Below are positions 39,607 to 52,400 of a stretch of DNA of 64,000 bases, in pieces (position 1 is the first letter of the stretch; the number at the start of each line of letters is the position of its first letter). The position numbers and the translations under genes were made by a program. The notes beneath the pieces are model-generated. The model was not told where the DNA came from. It worked only from the letters and a program-made list of their open reading frames with translations, and made no database searches. The DNA lies in NCBI RefSeq assembly GCF_018691265.1, contig NW_024881328.1, forward strand, positions 43,007,515-43,071,514, read 5' to 3'. The stretch is from Tyto alba. Its lineage: Eukaryota > Chordata > Aves > Strigiformes > Tytonidae.

Positions 39607-40817
39607 AAGAAAAGCTCACCTTGCAGAGGGGACGGCCATGGGTGCAGCTCCTCGCCAGTGCTGGTCTCGCTATGGGCGCTGCAGGAGGGCTGGTGACACC
39701 CGTCTGTGCCCTACCTGCGTGGACAGCCCTGTCCTGGGGCTCCAGCCCACCCCAGTGTCCAGCACGAGCCCCCCGGGCGAGCGGGAAGCCCCACAGGAAC
39801 ATCTCTCTGGGGCCACGGTCCCTTCTCCAGGTGCCATTTCCTGGTGGCCTCCATCCAGCTTCTCCATAGCAACATCTAGACATTAAATATAGATGCATCC
39901 CCAAACCGCCTTTGCAAAAATGCCTCCTCTCCCTACCACAGACAGGCATTTTCAGGGAATAGCACATTTTTCCCTCTTACCCATCTCGAAATGAAGAAGC
40001 TGGGAAAGCAGCTAATTAGGAATGGTCTCACATCATCTGCATCCCAAGCTGTTAGCTAACTGATGAGCTGCTAAATTCTTTTTTTTTTTCCCTGAAAGAG
40101 ATTAACCTATGGCTTCGGATGCAGAGGGACAACGCCTGCTCCTCAGGACAGCCGGGCAGTGCGAGAGACTCCACTAGACCCTTGCCTGGGGAGGGGGCAG
40201 CTGGGCCCCCCAGAAATGAGGGTCTGTGGGTGCTGGGTGCAGGCGGGCAGCGGTACCCGCCTCACCGCCCTCAGAGGATGGACAAGGCGGCTTCTTCAGC
40301 AACGGCCACCACAACCTGAACGCACGCTGGGCCACAGTAAACCTCAGCACGGAGGATTGCTGCTCGGATACCTTCCTGGGGATCGTTAATCAGTTAATGC
40401 TTGTAGAGGGGGGGAGAAGAAGAACGCCCTGCAAAGGGAGAGGGACAGCTGGGACTGCTGAGGATGGCCAAGGAGAGCCCAGCAGCCGGCTCTCATTGCT
40501 AGGCAGCAGAGAAAATATGAGGTCAGAAAATTAAGAGCTGTAGAGGCAGGTTGCAGCCGCTGCACTGGGCGGGATGTTAACAGATCGTGGCTTGGCACCG
40601 TGCTGAAGAGAAGGGACCATGCCTCCCAGAGCCCCCACCGTGTCCTGGGGCTTTGGCAGAAAAATTCCGGGGCTCTTGACTCACCTTTGCTCCGGTCTGA
40701 GCATTTCTGCTCGCCGGCTTTGCGACTCCCCACGATACCCCCAGCGCCGCGTCTCCGGCAAGTTGAGCAGCAGGGTAGAGCTCCTGGTTCCTGCCAGTCC
40801 TGGGACAAGCACGCAGT

Positions 40818-40836
40818 GGGGGGGGGGGGGGGGGGG
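40818..40836. repeat. Poly(G) run of 19 bases
   Basis: Uninterrupted run of 19 G followed by agga. It is a potential G-quadruplex on the plus strand, and its exact length is unreliable in most sequencing chemistries. Confidence 0.9.
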
Positions 40837-41209
40837 AGGAGACATGGTTGACTCCCCAGCTGGGGAAAGAGCCAAACCTTTACTGGACACCCTGGGCAGA
40901 GGCGAGGCGTTGCGGGAAGAGCTGCCATCGCACCCGTGAGGCAGCTGGTGAAACGCCCCAAGCCTCCTTGGCTCCAGCCTGGAGAGGTTGCTCATGCAGG
41001 TCACCCTCAGCCGGGGTTTCTGGGCTCCTTCCTACAAAGACATTGCCACCTGATCCTTGTGCACCTCGGCCCTTTAAGCCCAGGGTGTGATAGCACAGGG
41101 CTGAGGGATGCTTCTGCTGCGAGCGTGGGCAGGAGCTGGTGCAGGAAGGGCACTGGAGGTGGTGGTTGCCCTCACTGCACGCCGTGTGCGAGCGTGGGCC
41201 TGGGCTGCA

Positions 41210-41400
41210 GAGTCCTGTACGGGGCGGCTGACGGCGCCGCACACGCAGGCAGCCTCGGTGGGCGCGGCGGCCAACGGCTGCAAACCCTCTTTCGGAAAGC
41301 CCAAACCTCCTCCCGGGCAGCACGAGGTGGAAAACCTCCGGAACGACACCGCGTTCCTCATGCGAGCCTGCGCTCCCAGCCCCGGGGACGACAGGAGCCC
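41210..41400. promoter_or_regulatory. Secondary CpG-rich patch
   Basis: CpG is frequent here, with clusters such as ggcggctgacggcgccgc and gggcgcggcggcc, but the patch is shorter and less dense than the one at 38.9 kb. It may be a regulatory element or simply part of the GC-rich block. No transcript start or exon could be assigned. Confidence 0.3.
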
Positions 41401-43249
41401 AGGGACTTCCCAAACCAGAGCCCGCACTTCGGGTTTCTCACAGCCCCCGCGCGATTTTCCCACCGCAAATCCGCCAAAGTCACTTCCCGAAGCCATTTAT
41501 AGCCCTTTGGCAGCCACGACCTCCTACGGCAAGTGGGTCTGCTGCTTGACAGCACTTTTTCTGTTACCAAGGACCTTTCCTGCCTGCGGTGGCCAGCTGC
41601 AACCAGGTGTTGGTATTCGGTTGTGCGGAACGTGGCCTGACCCCTCCCGGGGGTTTCTAAGCCAGGCCACGGGGCGATGCTACCGCTCAGTAGGGATGAA
41701 ATAAGGGAGGTAGAGCAGCGCTGTGTGCAATTACCACCGAGGGGGCCCTGAATTAAACAAAGAGATCAGACAACTGGAGCGATCCCTTATCCAAACACTG
41801 AACCCCCATGGAGATGAGGAGATCGGCGCTTGGGTTACCATCCTGCCTCCGAGCAAGCCCTGTGCTGCTGGCGCTCGGGGTCTTCCCCCTTGCCATCCTT
41901 GATTTACAAGAGTGGTACCTTGGCAATCACGCCGAGGGTACTGATTAGCTGATGTTGGGACGTTGTTCCAGGAAAGGCAATCCATTTATCAAAGTGCTTG
42001 CAGCTCCCAGTTCAAGGCAGGTGAAGCACTAATAAATATCGAGCAAAGCAAGTGAATCAGATTCCAAAGTAGCTTAATAAATAAAAGGCTATTAAAAAAA
42101 AAAAATAAAAAAATCTGCAGATGCTTGTGCCAACATTTCTTCTCCAGCAGCAGCTCTGGGTGCTGGTACTTTGCATTCCCATTTCACAGGGGCAATTCGC
42201 TGGAAGGAACTCCTTGCCTTCACATTGCGAAACCCAAACTGCGGAAATCTCCAGCTGAGTTGAAATTGCAGATTGTTGTTGTACTGTGCAAAAACCTGCA
42301 CAGAGTCACATCTAGGTCTGAATCACAGCTAAGCGTGCCCAGCTCTGTCCTCCTGAGCTGACATCCCAGAGGCTAAAGGTCCAAGCATACTGCAGGCTGC
42401 ACAGACATGGGCCAATTGAAAAGTAAGTGCCGTCTGGCAAAGAAATGAGCTGCTAATTTATTGAAACGCTCTGCAAAATAATTGCATTTGGAACCGCTCA
42501 GCTGTTCTGGGTTTGTGCCTTCACGCAGGAGTGTGACTTCAAGAAATGGGACATAAAAGGGTGTGGAAAGCGAAAGAGATCTTTGAAGCTGGGGCAAAAG
42601 AGCAGGCGATCAATCGGAGCAAAACACCCAGCCCCCACCCCACTCAGAGGAAGCCTTGCAGCTCCCGTGGACAAGCAATTAAGAAACAAATCAGCCCTGT
42701 TTGTTTTCACGGAGGTGAGAAACACCTCCAAACGCCGGCGGCAATTTCTGTTCCTTCAGAACTCACAGCAAGAAGTGTGCGGGGATGGGACGCGGAGGGG
42801 GAAGAGCGGCCACTCCACCCGCTCCCCTCCTGGGCCGTGGGGCGGATGGTGCACCACCACGAGGTCCTGCCCCACGCACTTCTTTTGCTTCAAGGCTGAC
42901 CAGTTCTCACCCAGATACTCCCAGGTGCATGCTTGCCCTCCTCCATCCAGCGTGGGGATAGGGGGCTGGTTTGGGGACGGTCGTAGGAGGTGCTGGAGTC
43001 AACTCCGACTGAGATCTGGTCTCTGGAGTACCTTGGTCAGACCTATTTTGGCGGGGTCCTTGTGGCACAAACTGTGGAGGAACGGGTTGCTTTCAGCTTT
43101 CCTCTACGGCTGTCACAGGGAAGATGTGATTCCCACTGTGGTGACAAAAGCGTGAGGGAGATGCAAGACGAAAAAGAAGAATCGAGCAAACAAGACAAAT
43201 CTGCAAAGATCAAAAGGATTGAAGAGTTTTACCTGGATGCTTCTACAGG

Positions 43250-43272
43250 AAAAAAAAAAAAAAAAAAAAAAA
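43250..43272. repeat. Poly(A) run of about 23 bases
   Basis: An uninterrupted A run followed by c and a further A-rich stretch to about 43,282. Simple repeat. Confidence 0.9.
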
Positions 43273-46200
43273 CAAAAAAAAACCTACATAAGCACAAACT
43301 CCACTTTTCTGAGCAAACTGAGAACCACACGGACTCCCAACACTTGGAGCACACCACTCTTTGCCAGGGTTTACCCAGAAAGATGAACTAGAGCCTACCT
43401 TCTTCCCAGCCTTTGCTTTTAGGAGGACACTTGGCTGTTTTTTTGCCCCAGCTCCTTCAGTAAGAAGGGGGAAACGGGCCGTCTGACAGCCACCAAGTCA
43501 TTTGCTTCTGCTGCTGACAGAGGAGCAGTGTGTTGCCTGCTCCCTGCCCTCCCTGCTCTTCCCCTCCCGAGCCGTGAGTTTCGATGGGTTTGGCTCCTGG
43601 AGCTCCAGCGAGAGGAGAGCGGGGCTGGGACACAGCCCAAAGGCATCAGAAGGGTCCAGCAGCATCGCCTCCCCGCTCAGCATCTCCAGAGCACGAATCA
43701 TTTCTCGAGCTAAGTCTCTCTGCCAGCACATGGTGCTGCAAAAGCTGCAGCCAGGCTGTGCAGCAAGGCCCCAGCTCCTTGAGGCTCTCTGCCTTCCCTC
43801 CTCCTCGGCTTGGCTGGGTCTCCAGGTGAGGAGCCGGCTCCAGAGCCCAGCCAGTGCGGCAGTGACCTCTAGTGACATTCAGGGGACACTTTTCAGTCCC
43901 CACACCTTGCGGGGGATGCACACAGACGTGGCCCCAGACTACCGCGAAGGATGCTGTCCTTGCGAGTCCTGGCTGAGTTGGCAGGGGCATTGCTGCTGCC
44001 GGGGGGCACTGTCAGGCCCTGGGTGCGGGAAGGTAGGGGGGGGGTCCCCATCACGGTGCCCTGGTTTATCCCCCCAGCCTCCCTGCCACTGGCCCATCCC
44101 TCGCAACTGCGCTGGAGCGTTTTTCCTCCTGAGGAGCAGGTGCCTGTTAAAGTCCATGGGATGGAAAACTCATCAGCCATATGTTCCTCCAATTAATCGC
44201 CTTTTGCTCTTTTTTTACTGGAAGGCAGGTTTCCCTTTCTGCTCAGGTGAGTCAGCAACAGCTCTGGAAGGGATTTCCTCCTGGAAACCCTCTCCTGAGC
44301 AACCGTTGCCTCCCCAGCGCATCCCGACCCGGGCAGGCATCCTCCAGAGAGGAGCCCAGGGGGGTGCGGAGCCCAGGGACGCTCAACCTCTGGGGTAATT
44401 GCCACACGCAGGGAGGGTGTCAGGGGACACGGCGCGCTTTAAGCCACAGAAAGGGAGCACACGCAAGAGCTTCTTGCACTTGAGCAAGATGGTGCATCCC
44501 AGCCTCCGCAGCAGGGAGCGGTTCGGGGGACGCTGGGGTCCCCGGGGATGTACCAAAGCATGAGCTGGTGGAATAACGGGGCCAGGACACGAGTGGAACG
44601 GGCTGCGTGCCCCGGGGGGGGATCTGCTGGGAGGGGTGGGTGCTCAGAGGCTGGTGTGCCCAGCAAGCACGGCCGGACCTTGGGGTTGGGAGTGTAAGCA
44701 CAGATGCAGCGCGATGAAAAGCAAAGGGAAGAGGGCAGCCTGGGCAGAGGAGGAGGGGGAGGAAAGGGCTGAGGAGGGAATGAGCACAGTACCAGCCCCG
44801 TCACCCCCAGCCCCTGCTCTGCCTCTGGTGCTCTCGCAGGACTTGCACTCACACAAGGGCAGAGGAAGGACGGGGTCACTGCTACGTGAGTCCAGCAACA
44901 CAAAGAAGGGTTCAGAGCTCTTCCCCCTGGAGCTGGCCGGCTTCCTGCCCCTCTCCAAGCGGGTCTTCTCTGTGCCTCTGCCTCCATCTTCCTCTTGGGC
45001 CATCTCCTGGACCAAGGTTGTTGCACAAAGCCAGGGCAATTGCCCTGCCTTGGAGGGCTCTTCTGAAAATCAGCGTATTCAAGAAAAATGCGTCTTTGAG
45101 GTCCTCTGGTGCTCAGCGGTTGAGGCCATCCCGGTCCCAGGGACAGAGCTTGTATTCACGCTCCGCGAACAACAGGGCATTCAGCAGAAATGAAGAGACA
45201 GTAAATTCACAAGTGATGAAAAAAAGCATCTTTTCACACAATTCGCCTTGGGGAACTCAGTGTCATATGATGCGGCCAAGGGCAGGGACTTGTGGGATCA
45301 AACAACTGCTGAGCTGACCCTGGGTATTGCTATTATTCATACCAAAAATTAAACTACAGACAAATGGGGAAAGCCTGCCGAGGAAACCACACGCAAGCCC
45401 CAAAACCGCTTCATGTTTTGCCCGTGAAGCACCATGCTGGAGAAGACTTCCCAAGTAGAGACCACCTTTTCTGGGAAGAGGTTTTAGGAACAGCCTGGAT
45501 ATGAGCTGTGGGACTTCTTGGAGCTTTCCCTGAGGTTCCTGGTACAGCTGATGCCACCCTGGCTGAGTCAGATGAATCCTTTGCTAGTGACAGTGGCAAC
45601 TGGTGCTCCCACCACAACGATGGGTATCAGGACTTGCTCCTTCCAGCCACTCCTGGAAGGTTTTTCTTGTACCCAGCTTGATCCCCCCAAATCCCCATAA
45701 CCACTGCTGGGAAGATCTTGGCTCCTCATCTCTGCGCCTGCCCTGCAAGGAGCTGCAACCAGCGTTAAAACCATGTGCTGGGCTCGGGTGTAAGGGCACC
45801 CGCAGCTCCAGCATCACGTCCCAGCCTCTCTGGATGGCACCAGCCGGTGTGGCTCGAGACGATGCTCTGGTTGGGTTCTTCCCTTTGCTGCAGCTGATGC
45901 AATAAACGGGTCGACACCAGTAGCACGGTTGATTATCAAAAGCAGCACCGGCGAAGGTTTGAAAACACGTGAAGATGTGAATACACAGAGTCAGCCAGGA
46001 AAAAACTTGGGCTTGGAAAGACCAACCCTTCTGCCCTGTCCCATTTATATCAAAGGTTTGATCTTTTGCTTGAGGTGCAATGATTACTAAGATCCTAAGA
46101 CATGCCCAGATTTTTTAGTAAAAGCACAGCTGGCAGAAGGGACAGAGACTTGCACTGGGAACTTGTAACAAAACACATGTTGTTTCCCCTTTAGACTGCA

Positions 46201-46561
46201 GAGAGAGAACACGGGGAGAGGTTTTGAGCAGAGGCTTGGCCCTGGAAGAGCTGGTGCAGTAAAATATTACCTGCAAAGAAATAACATGCTAATAAAAGCC
46301 CCTAAATACCTTCAACTATTGAAGCTTCCCTATTAGTACTCGCAGCGTGTTAACACATTCCTGGGGCGGCAGTGCCACGGGCTCTGGGTGCTGGAGAGCA
46401 CGGCCTGGGGAGGATTTGGGATGCTGCTGGAGCGTTCCTCGCTGGGCTGAGGGGCTGGCAGAGGCTTTTTGAGTGGTGCTGCCTTGGCTCCCCTGCCCCG
46501 AGGAGCTGGAGAAGCAAGCGCGAGGGAAGGTCATGTAAACCAGCTCTGAATCACCGCACAG

Positions 46562-46602
46562 GTTTTTTTTGTGTTTTATTTTTTTTTTTTTTTAAAAAAA
46601 AG
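46562..46602. repeat. T-rich then A-rich low-complexity tract
   Basis: A T-rich stretch containing an 18-base T run is followed directly by about 9 A. The T/A arms could pair as a weak hairpin. No terminator or retroposon function is inferred. Confidence 0.85.
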
Positions 46603-48589
46603 CTGGTCAGATAAATGTTTTGAGAAGACATATTAAAGCCGTGGCTGCTTTCTCCAGGGAACTATCAGGATGATTTTATTTGGCCAGAGCACAGTAACAG
46701 GGTCAGGCTGTCAGCTTCTATTAAGACTTGGATGTGCGTCACCGAATGGAAAGTGCTTGGCTATATTGCTTCTCATTAGATTGCTTTATGATAAATCTAA
46801 TCATTAACTTACTACACTTGGCCTACCCGAAGGTTACAAGGCTGGCTCCGCAGCCGCCCCAGCGGGCTGCAAACCAAAAAACCTTCCCCAGGGAAGGGCA
46901 GCTTCACCACGGCGCTGCCCGGTGCGCAGCAGTGCACGGCTCGGCGAGGCACTGCCCTCCCTGCTGCCTCGTCCCAAGGGGAGGCACTCGCCCCACGCGT
47001 TCAACCCAGGCGGGTGTTTTTGCGTTGGGGAAAAACTCACGTGCTTGACAGCTTGGCCGCCTGTCGCACCTCCTTCTGCAGCCCCTCGTGCACAGGGCCT
47101 TGGCTCCCACACCGCTCCAAGGGCGTCGCCAAAACCAGAGGTGAAATCTTCCCCCTTTTTTTTTTTTTTTAAGTCAGGCTGAGCAGGCTTAAAACCAAGA
47201 GCTGGTTTTTAGGGAAGCACAAGGCATCAGGCCAGTGCCATCGGACAGCTATTCAGCGCTTCCAAGCACGGCCGGGTTTATCTCCTGTCTCCAGCAGCAC
47301 GGAGGCCGCGGTGCACCCCAAGCTCCCCCCGTGCCTGGAGATGCAGCCCTGGCAGAGCCGCTGACCCGAATTCCACCAGCTTGTGGATTTGACTTCTCCC
47401 CTCTGGTTCCACAGATCAAGCTCCTTGTGACCCCTCCTGCACTGCAACCAGGCGTTGAAACCCCGGTACCCACGGGTGGAAATGGGGGTTGCTGGGGACC
47501 CGCACTGGGACTGACCCATCCCAGCACCCCAGGCACAGCGAGCACTTGCTGCCGCCTGAGAAAAAAGGGGGCAAGACCAGGGTGCCACAATCAGATGAGG
47601 GCTGGTGCCTTTCTCGCTGGGAGCTTGGGCAGAAGGCCTGCCTCTCCTGCTTTAACACACCCAGATCAGGGGACTCGCATCCCCCCACCTTCATCAGAGC
47701 AGCTCTCAAAACTCCTCCGACCACCTCCGTGATGGCCATGTGGATGGGCGGAGAGGTCCAGACCAGCCACCGTTCTTCCCTCCTCCTCTCACCTGAGGGC
47801 AGCCAAGAGGACCGCCAGCCTTTCCCCGAGGACACAGGAGCACGCTACAAACCTCTGATCAGAGAGGGGGGGGACTCAGCTCCCCCAAGGACAGCCGAGG
47901 CTCCAAGCCTCGAGGCTGCCAGCGGGACTGCGCCCCAGCCCTCACGGGTACATCACCTCCCCAACCTAAATAAAGCTGCAGGGCTGGGGGGCTTGCTCTC
48001 CACATCTTTTGAGTGCACGTTTTTTTTTTTTGGCCAAAGCGGGGGCCCTCCTCACCTCCACAGGATGCTGAGCTTAATCCGCTCAGGCCAGTTCCAAGCA
48101 TGTCTGCCTTGCATCCCATCGGCAACGAGGGATTAGCATGAGCGCTTCCCATCTTCATTTGGTTTTATGATCTCACGAATTTATCAAAGACAATTAAGCC
48201 ACCCCTGCTTGAGGCATCCCAGACGAGCTGCTGGAGGCCTCCTGCTCCTCCAGAGCAGCTTCTCCAAGACGGGGAGGGCTCCTCCACCCAGGGCTCGGCC
48301 CCAGGGCAGACCCTCCACCTGGAAACCCCTCTGCGAGCCATCGGATGCGTCGCAGGAGCCTGTGACACAATCCCCCGGCCTGGGCTGCGGAGGATGCCAA
48401 GCTGCACCATCACCCTGCTCGTGCGAGCGAAAAGATGCAAGCGCAAAGTCAACGCCAACAAGCGCTAAGGGTATTCTGCAAGGCGTTTAGGGAGCTGCAG
48501 TGGGAGGGGTCCTGCTGGGGGGTGCAGAGCTGTGGTTTGAGGCATTCGTTATCCCTGTCTCAGAAGGGCAGCAGTGGCTCCGGCACACA

Positions 48590-48830
48590 GTCGGATCCTC
48601 GGGTCCCCGCCGAACCAGCCGGCCACCTTCTAACGTGCGTGAGTGCGAGATAAGGCAGCTTAGCTGAATTTTCCCTCCCCACAAACCGGGCCAAGTTGCA
48701 CGGCCCCGGATTAACTTGCGCCCAGCACTTTGGGAAGACCTGGGATGGGCAGCACGCACCCGAAGCCCGCGTCGCAGGGGCCCGGAGGCGACACGCGGCG
48801 TGGGGCACGCACGCCTCGGAGCCAGTCCTT
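48590..48830. promoter_or_regulatory. Tertiary CpG-rich patch
   Basis: CpG dinucleotides are enriched, most strongly at 48,755-48,825 (cacgcacccgaagcccgcgt and following). The patch is shorter and looser than that at 38.9 kb. No exon or promoter motif could be assigned. Confidence 0.3.
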
Positions 48831-49410
48831 CCCACCTCCAAACCCCACATCTCCGGGGCACGTCAGGATATATCTGAGCAGAGAAGACACCCAGGGTGGA
48901 GCTGAAGGCTCTCCTGGGATGCTGCGGTAGTTTCCCATGCCTCGGGCTCTCCCTTTTAGGGGTTAATTACAGTCACAGCTAACAACCTCTTTTACAGTTT
49001 ACACTGGAGGCTGGCACACCCTCCGTCATTGGGAATGGGGTTGGTTTGGGCCACACTATCGAATCTAAAACCACACACAGAGCTGCAGCCACAGACAGAA
49101 GGAGCAGCCTCCCTGCCCCAGCTGGGCTGCTCCCCTCCCAGACAACAAAAGGGCTGGTAACGCAGTTCAAAGTTCTCCCCGGTACAAAAACGGTCTTTGA
49201 GGGTAATTTGTTGCAGCCCGAAAGCAGCCGAAGTTAATTGCACAGCAATGAAATACCACGCTTTAATATTACTTAACTCCCCTCAGCCCGGCTGCCACGA
49301 CACGCTGCTGGGTTTGAAATCCGGACGCAAGTGCTTTCTGATCTCCAGATAACATCCCAGCTGAACAAGGGAGAGGCAGGTGATGGGATGCACGACCCAC
49401 CAAGAGCCCC

Positions 49411-49427
49411 GGGGGGGGGGGGGGGGG
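49411..49427. repeat. Poly(G) run of 17 bases
   Basis: 17 uninterrupted G followed by aag and five more G. It is a G-quadruplex-capable homopolymer of uncertain true length. Confidence 0.9.
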
Positions 49428-52400
49428 AAGGGGGGACGGAGCGTGGGGCTGCGTGTGGGAGCACCCATCACGCACAGCCGTGGAGGTGGGTGGCGGCGGG
49501 GTATTCACGGCGTCCCCAACCCAGGTCGGGTCTTCCAGTCCCTCCAGCTTTCCCCAGGGGAAAACCCACGCTTTGATCTCAGCTGCTCGTGGAAATTCAG
49601 GCATCTCCATGCCACCACTGCAGGGGCGCTTGCCATGCGATGCCACCAAGGAAGGGCCCTGGCCGCAGCCCCGTCGCCACTTGGCCAGGTGAGCTCTTTG
49701 CTCGCCAGATTCTTGAGCAAGAGTTTAAGCGCCCTGGCCAAGGGCATGGCACGTGTCTCCCTCCATCCTTCGCAGGCCTGGGAAAGTCTGCTGAGGAGGA
49801 TGGAGAGCAGAGGCCTGGACCTGGCTGAAGGTCAAGCCGGGGCAGGGCAAGGCAAGCGAGTGCTTGCAGGCTGCTGGCTGGATGCACGAGAGGTGCCCTG
49901 CTCACAGAAAAGATGCTCCGTGCCCCTTGATGCCACTTGGGCACCTTCTCCTGGCGCCCTGCTTAGAGGTGACATGGAATAAGGCAACAGGGAACACCAG
50001 GCTTGTGGATTCAGAGGCCAAAGCAGTTGCAGAGAGAACCTGTGTAGCCCACGCCAGGGCCAGAGCGGGCCCGAGGGTCACCACAGCCACCACCAAGCCA
50101 GGAGGGTGGAAATCCCAGGGCTGGTGTTAGCGTTGGCAGCCGAAGCCGAGTGAAAAGCAAAGCGCCCTCCCGACGTGCTCAGAGCCTTGGCTGCCCCAGC
50201 CTACCCCACAGCCGTCTGCAAGCCCCCAGTGAAACTCAACCCCCCCCCCACCAAGCAGGCTGAAGCCCCACGCTCGCTGCCACCAGCCTCTGGAGCTGCA
50301 CAGAGGAAGAGGCTGCATTGCCACCTAATGGGATGTGCTGGGAAAGCCCCGTGCATCCTACTGGAAACCAGCAAGACCAGTATACTGGAGGCTCTGCTTA
50401 CCCAGCTCCCCCCACAGAGGTAGACAGCTGGTTGGGACGTCCCCAGGGCTGGAGTATAAAACAGTGCAAGGGATGCAAATCAAAGAGCTGGGGGGAGGAC
50501 GGGCGGGGGTTTGTGTACTCAGAGCTGTGCCAGGAAACACCGGCGTGAGCCAACTGCTTGTGACCCAGCGGTATCACAACCCCGATCTGAGCGCACAGGC
50601 AGAAAGTTTATTGGGTATCAAAGTCATTTTCCCTTCACTGCCTCCGCGGCTCGTAAAAGCTCCTGCCAGCAGAGCGTGTTTAATATTAAGCCCTGCGAGG
50701 AAGCGGATACGTTGTCCAGTTAAACGTGCCTCCTTGCCAAAATGCTGCATGCGGACAGACACCAAGGGGAAAACCAGGCGCGCAGGGACGCCGGCACCAG
50801 ATGCTGAGGCCACAGGGTGGCAATCAGCACGGCTAGGAGAAACGGGGGGCGGCTGTGCCACCAAAGCACGCGACCAGTTAGGCAGGGATTGATGCACTGT
50901 GACTGCTGCAATCCCCGATTTACGTGCCTGTGCCCAAGAAAACCAGTCCTGCAGGAGACTGGGAACCGCAGCAAGCCAGCCCTGGCTTACAGCAAAGAGC
51001 CACCAAAACGTTCCCGTGGAAGAGCCCACACAACTCGCCTTCAACAGCCTTGCTGTACAAACGCCTTGTGAGGGGGAGCCTGGGGGTGCAGAGCCTGCCC
51101 TCCCTTCCTGCAAACCACTTTGCCTGCCACTAGACTTGCCTTGGAAAGAAAGGGCAGGGCTGTGCTTCATCCAACCTCACCGGCCCGAGGGGAACCAGGT
51201 TACGTGGGAGCAGCCCCAGGACTTGCCAACCTGACCTTGCTTTGCCCAGGGAAAACTTGGGGCTAGCCACGGGAGTGGCGGCAGGGTCTGAAGCCACCCA
51301 CAGGATTTGGGAGCTGCTCTTCTCAGGGATGCATGGTGGTACGGGGTGGTCGTCAGAGAGCTGCCAGCACGGGTAAGGAAGCCATACCCACAAACCTGAA
51401 CCCGCAGACTTCCACCCCGCTGCTCTCCATCACCACCTGGAGAGGACAATGGCATCGATCTGTCCCAACACAGCAATGACCTTCCACGGGGGGACTGCTG
51501 CAAGCAGCAAGGCCCCCGGTCTCTTGAATTAATATACCGGACAAAGTCACCTGAAAGCGATGCTTGAGGCCAACGCCCTGCCAGGAGGGTCTGCTCATCT
51601 CCCTAGTCCTGTTCGGTACCTCCAACTGACAGCCTCGCCCAGCCCAGACTGAGCAGCGGTTAGAGCACCAGCTTTGGTCCCTCCTCACCTCCCTTCTGCC
51701 CCGTGGAGCTGCAGTACATCCCTTTCTGACTCGTGCTCAGAGCAGGCACCCTAAGGGAAGGCAGCAGGGATCTGAGAGACCTCTCAGACTGTGGGGTCTT
51801 TGCTTTCCCATTCTCACTGACTGCCCACACCCAGCCCGGCTCACCCACCTCACCTCCCAGAGAGAGCACCGCACAACAGAGGGAGGAGGCAGAGTGAATC
51901 AGGGCTGGAGCAAAGATTAAACCTGTGCCAGTTTTGGCCGTGGTCCTACCACACACGACGCGGGCCAGAAGTCCATAACCCTGCTAACACTGCACTAACC
52001 CCGCACCTCGCCTCCACCCTGTCCTGTCGTGGGTGAGTCAGGCCACCCCAGCGAGCCCCCCAAAAGATGCCATCACCACTGACAACCTGTCGAAATCTCT
52101 CTCCGTCCCCCAGTTCCCAGCAGCGAGCCCAGCAGCAGGCAGCTTTTTCAGAGCAGAAGATCAAACCTACGTCTAGGTATCAACATTAATCCTCAAAGGA
52201 AAACAGAGCAGCTGAATAGCTGTGGCTTTAAGTGTTGCAACCGGGACTTTATATTCTGGGAGTAGGAAACTGCTTCTGCAGCAGCCAGGGCTTTTAGGAA
52301 GGCAAAGCCAGGACAGACAGACTCCACACTCGTGTCTCGGCCACTGAGAAGAACAGCAGCCTGAGTTTTACCCACATCCAAAAATAAAAGCTGCAAAGGA

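Noticed and set aside
43502..44398. 298-codon open frame, the longest on the plus strand
   Set aside because: It lies in GC-rich DNA where stops are rare. Its translation is rich in Ser, Gly, Pro, Arg and Cys with no domain, it overlaps other long frames on both strands, and it has no recognisable homology.
49623..49688. Segment bounded by ctgcag and CCAG|gtgagc on the plus strand
   Set aside because: The frame encodes a low-complexity basic/proline peptide, and such splice-like pairs are expected by chance in 64 kb.
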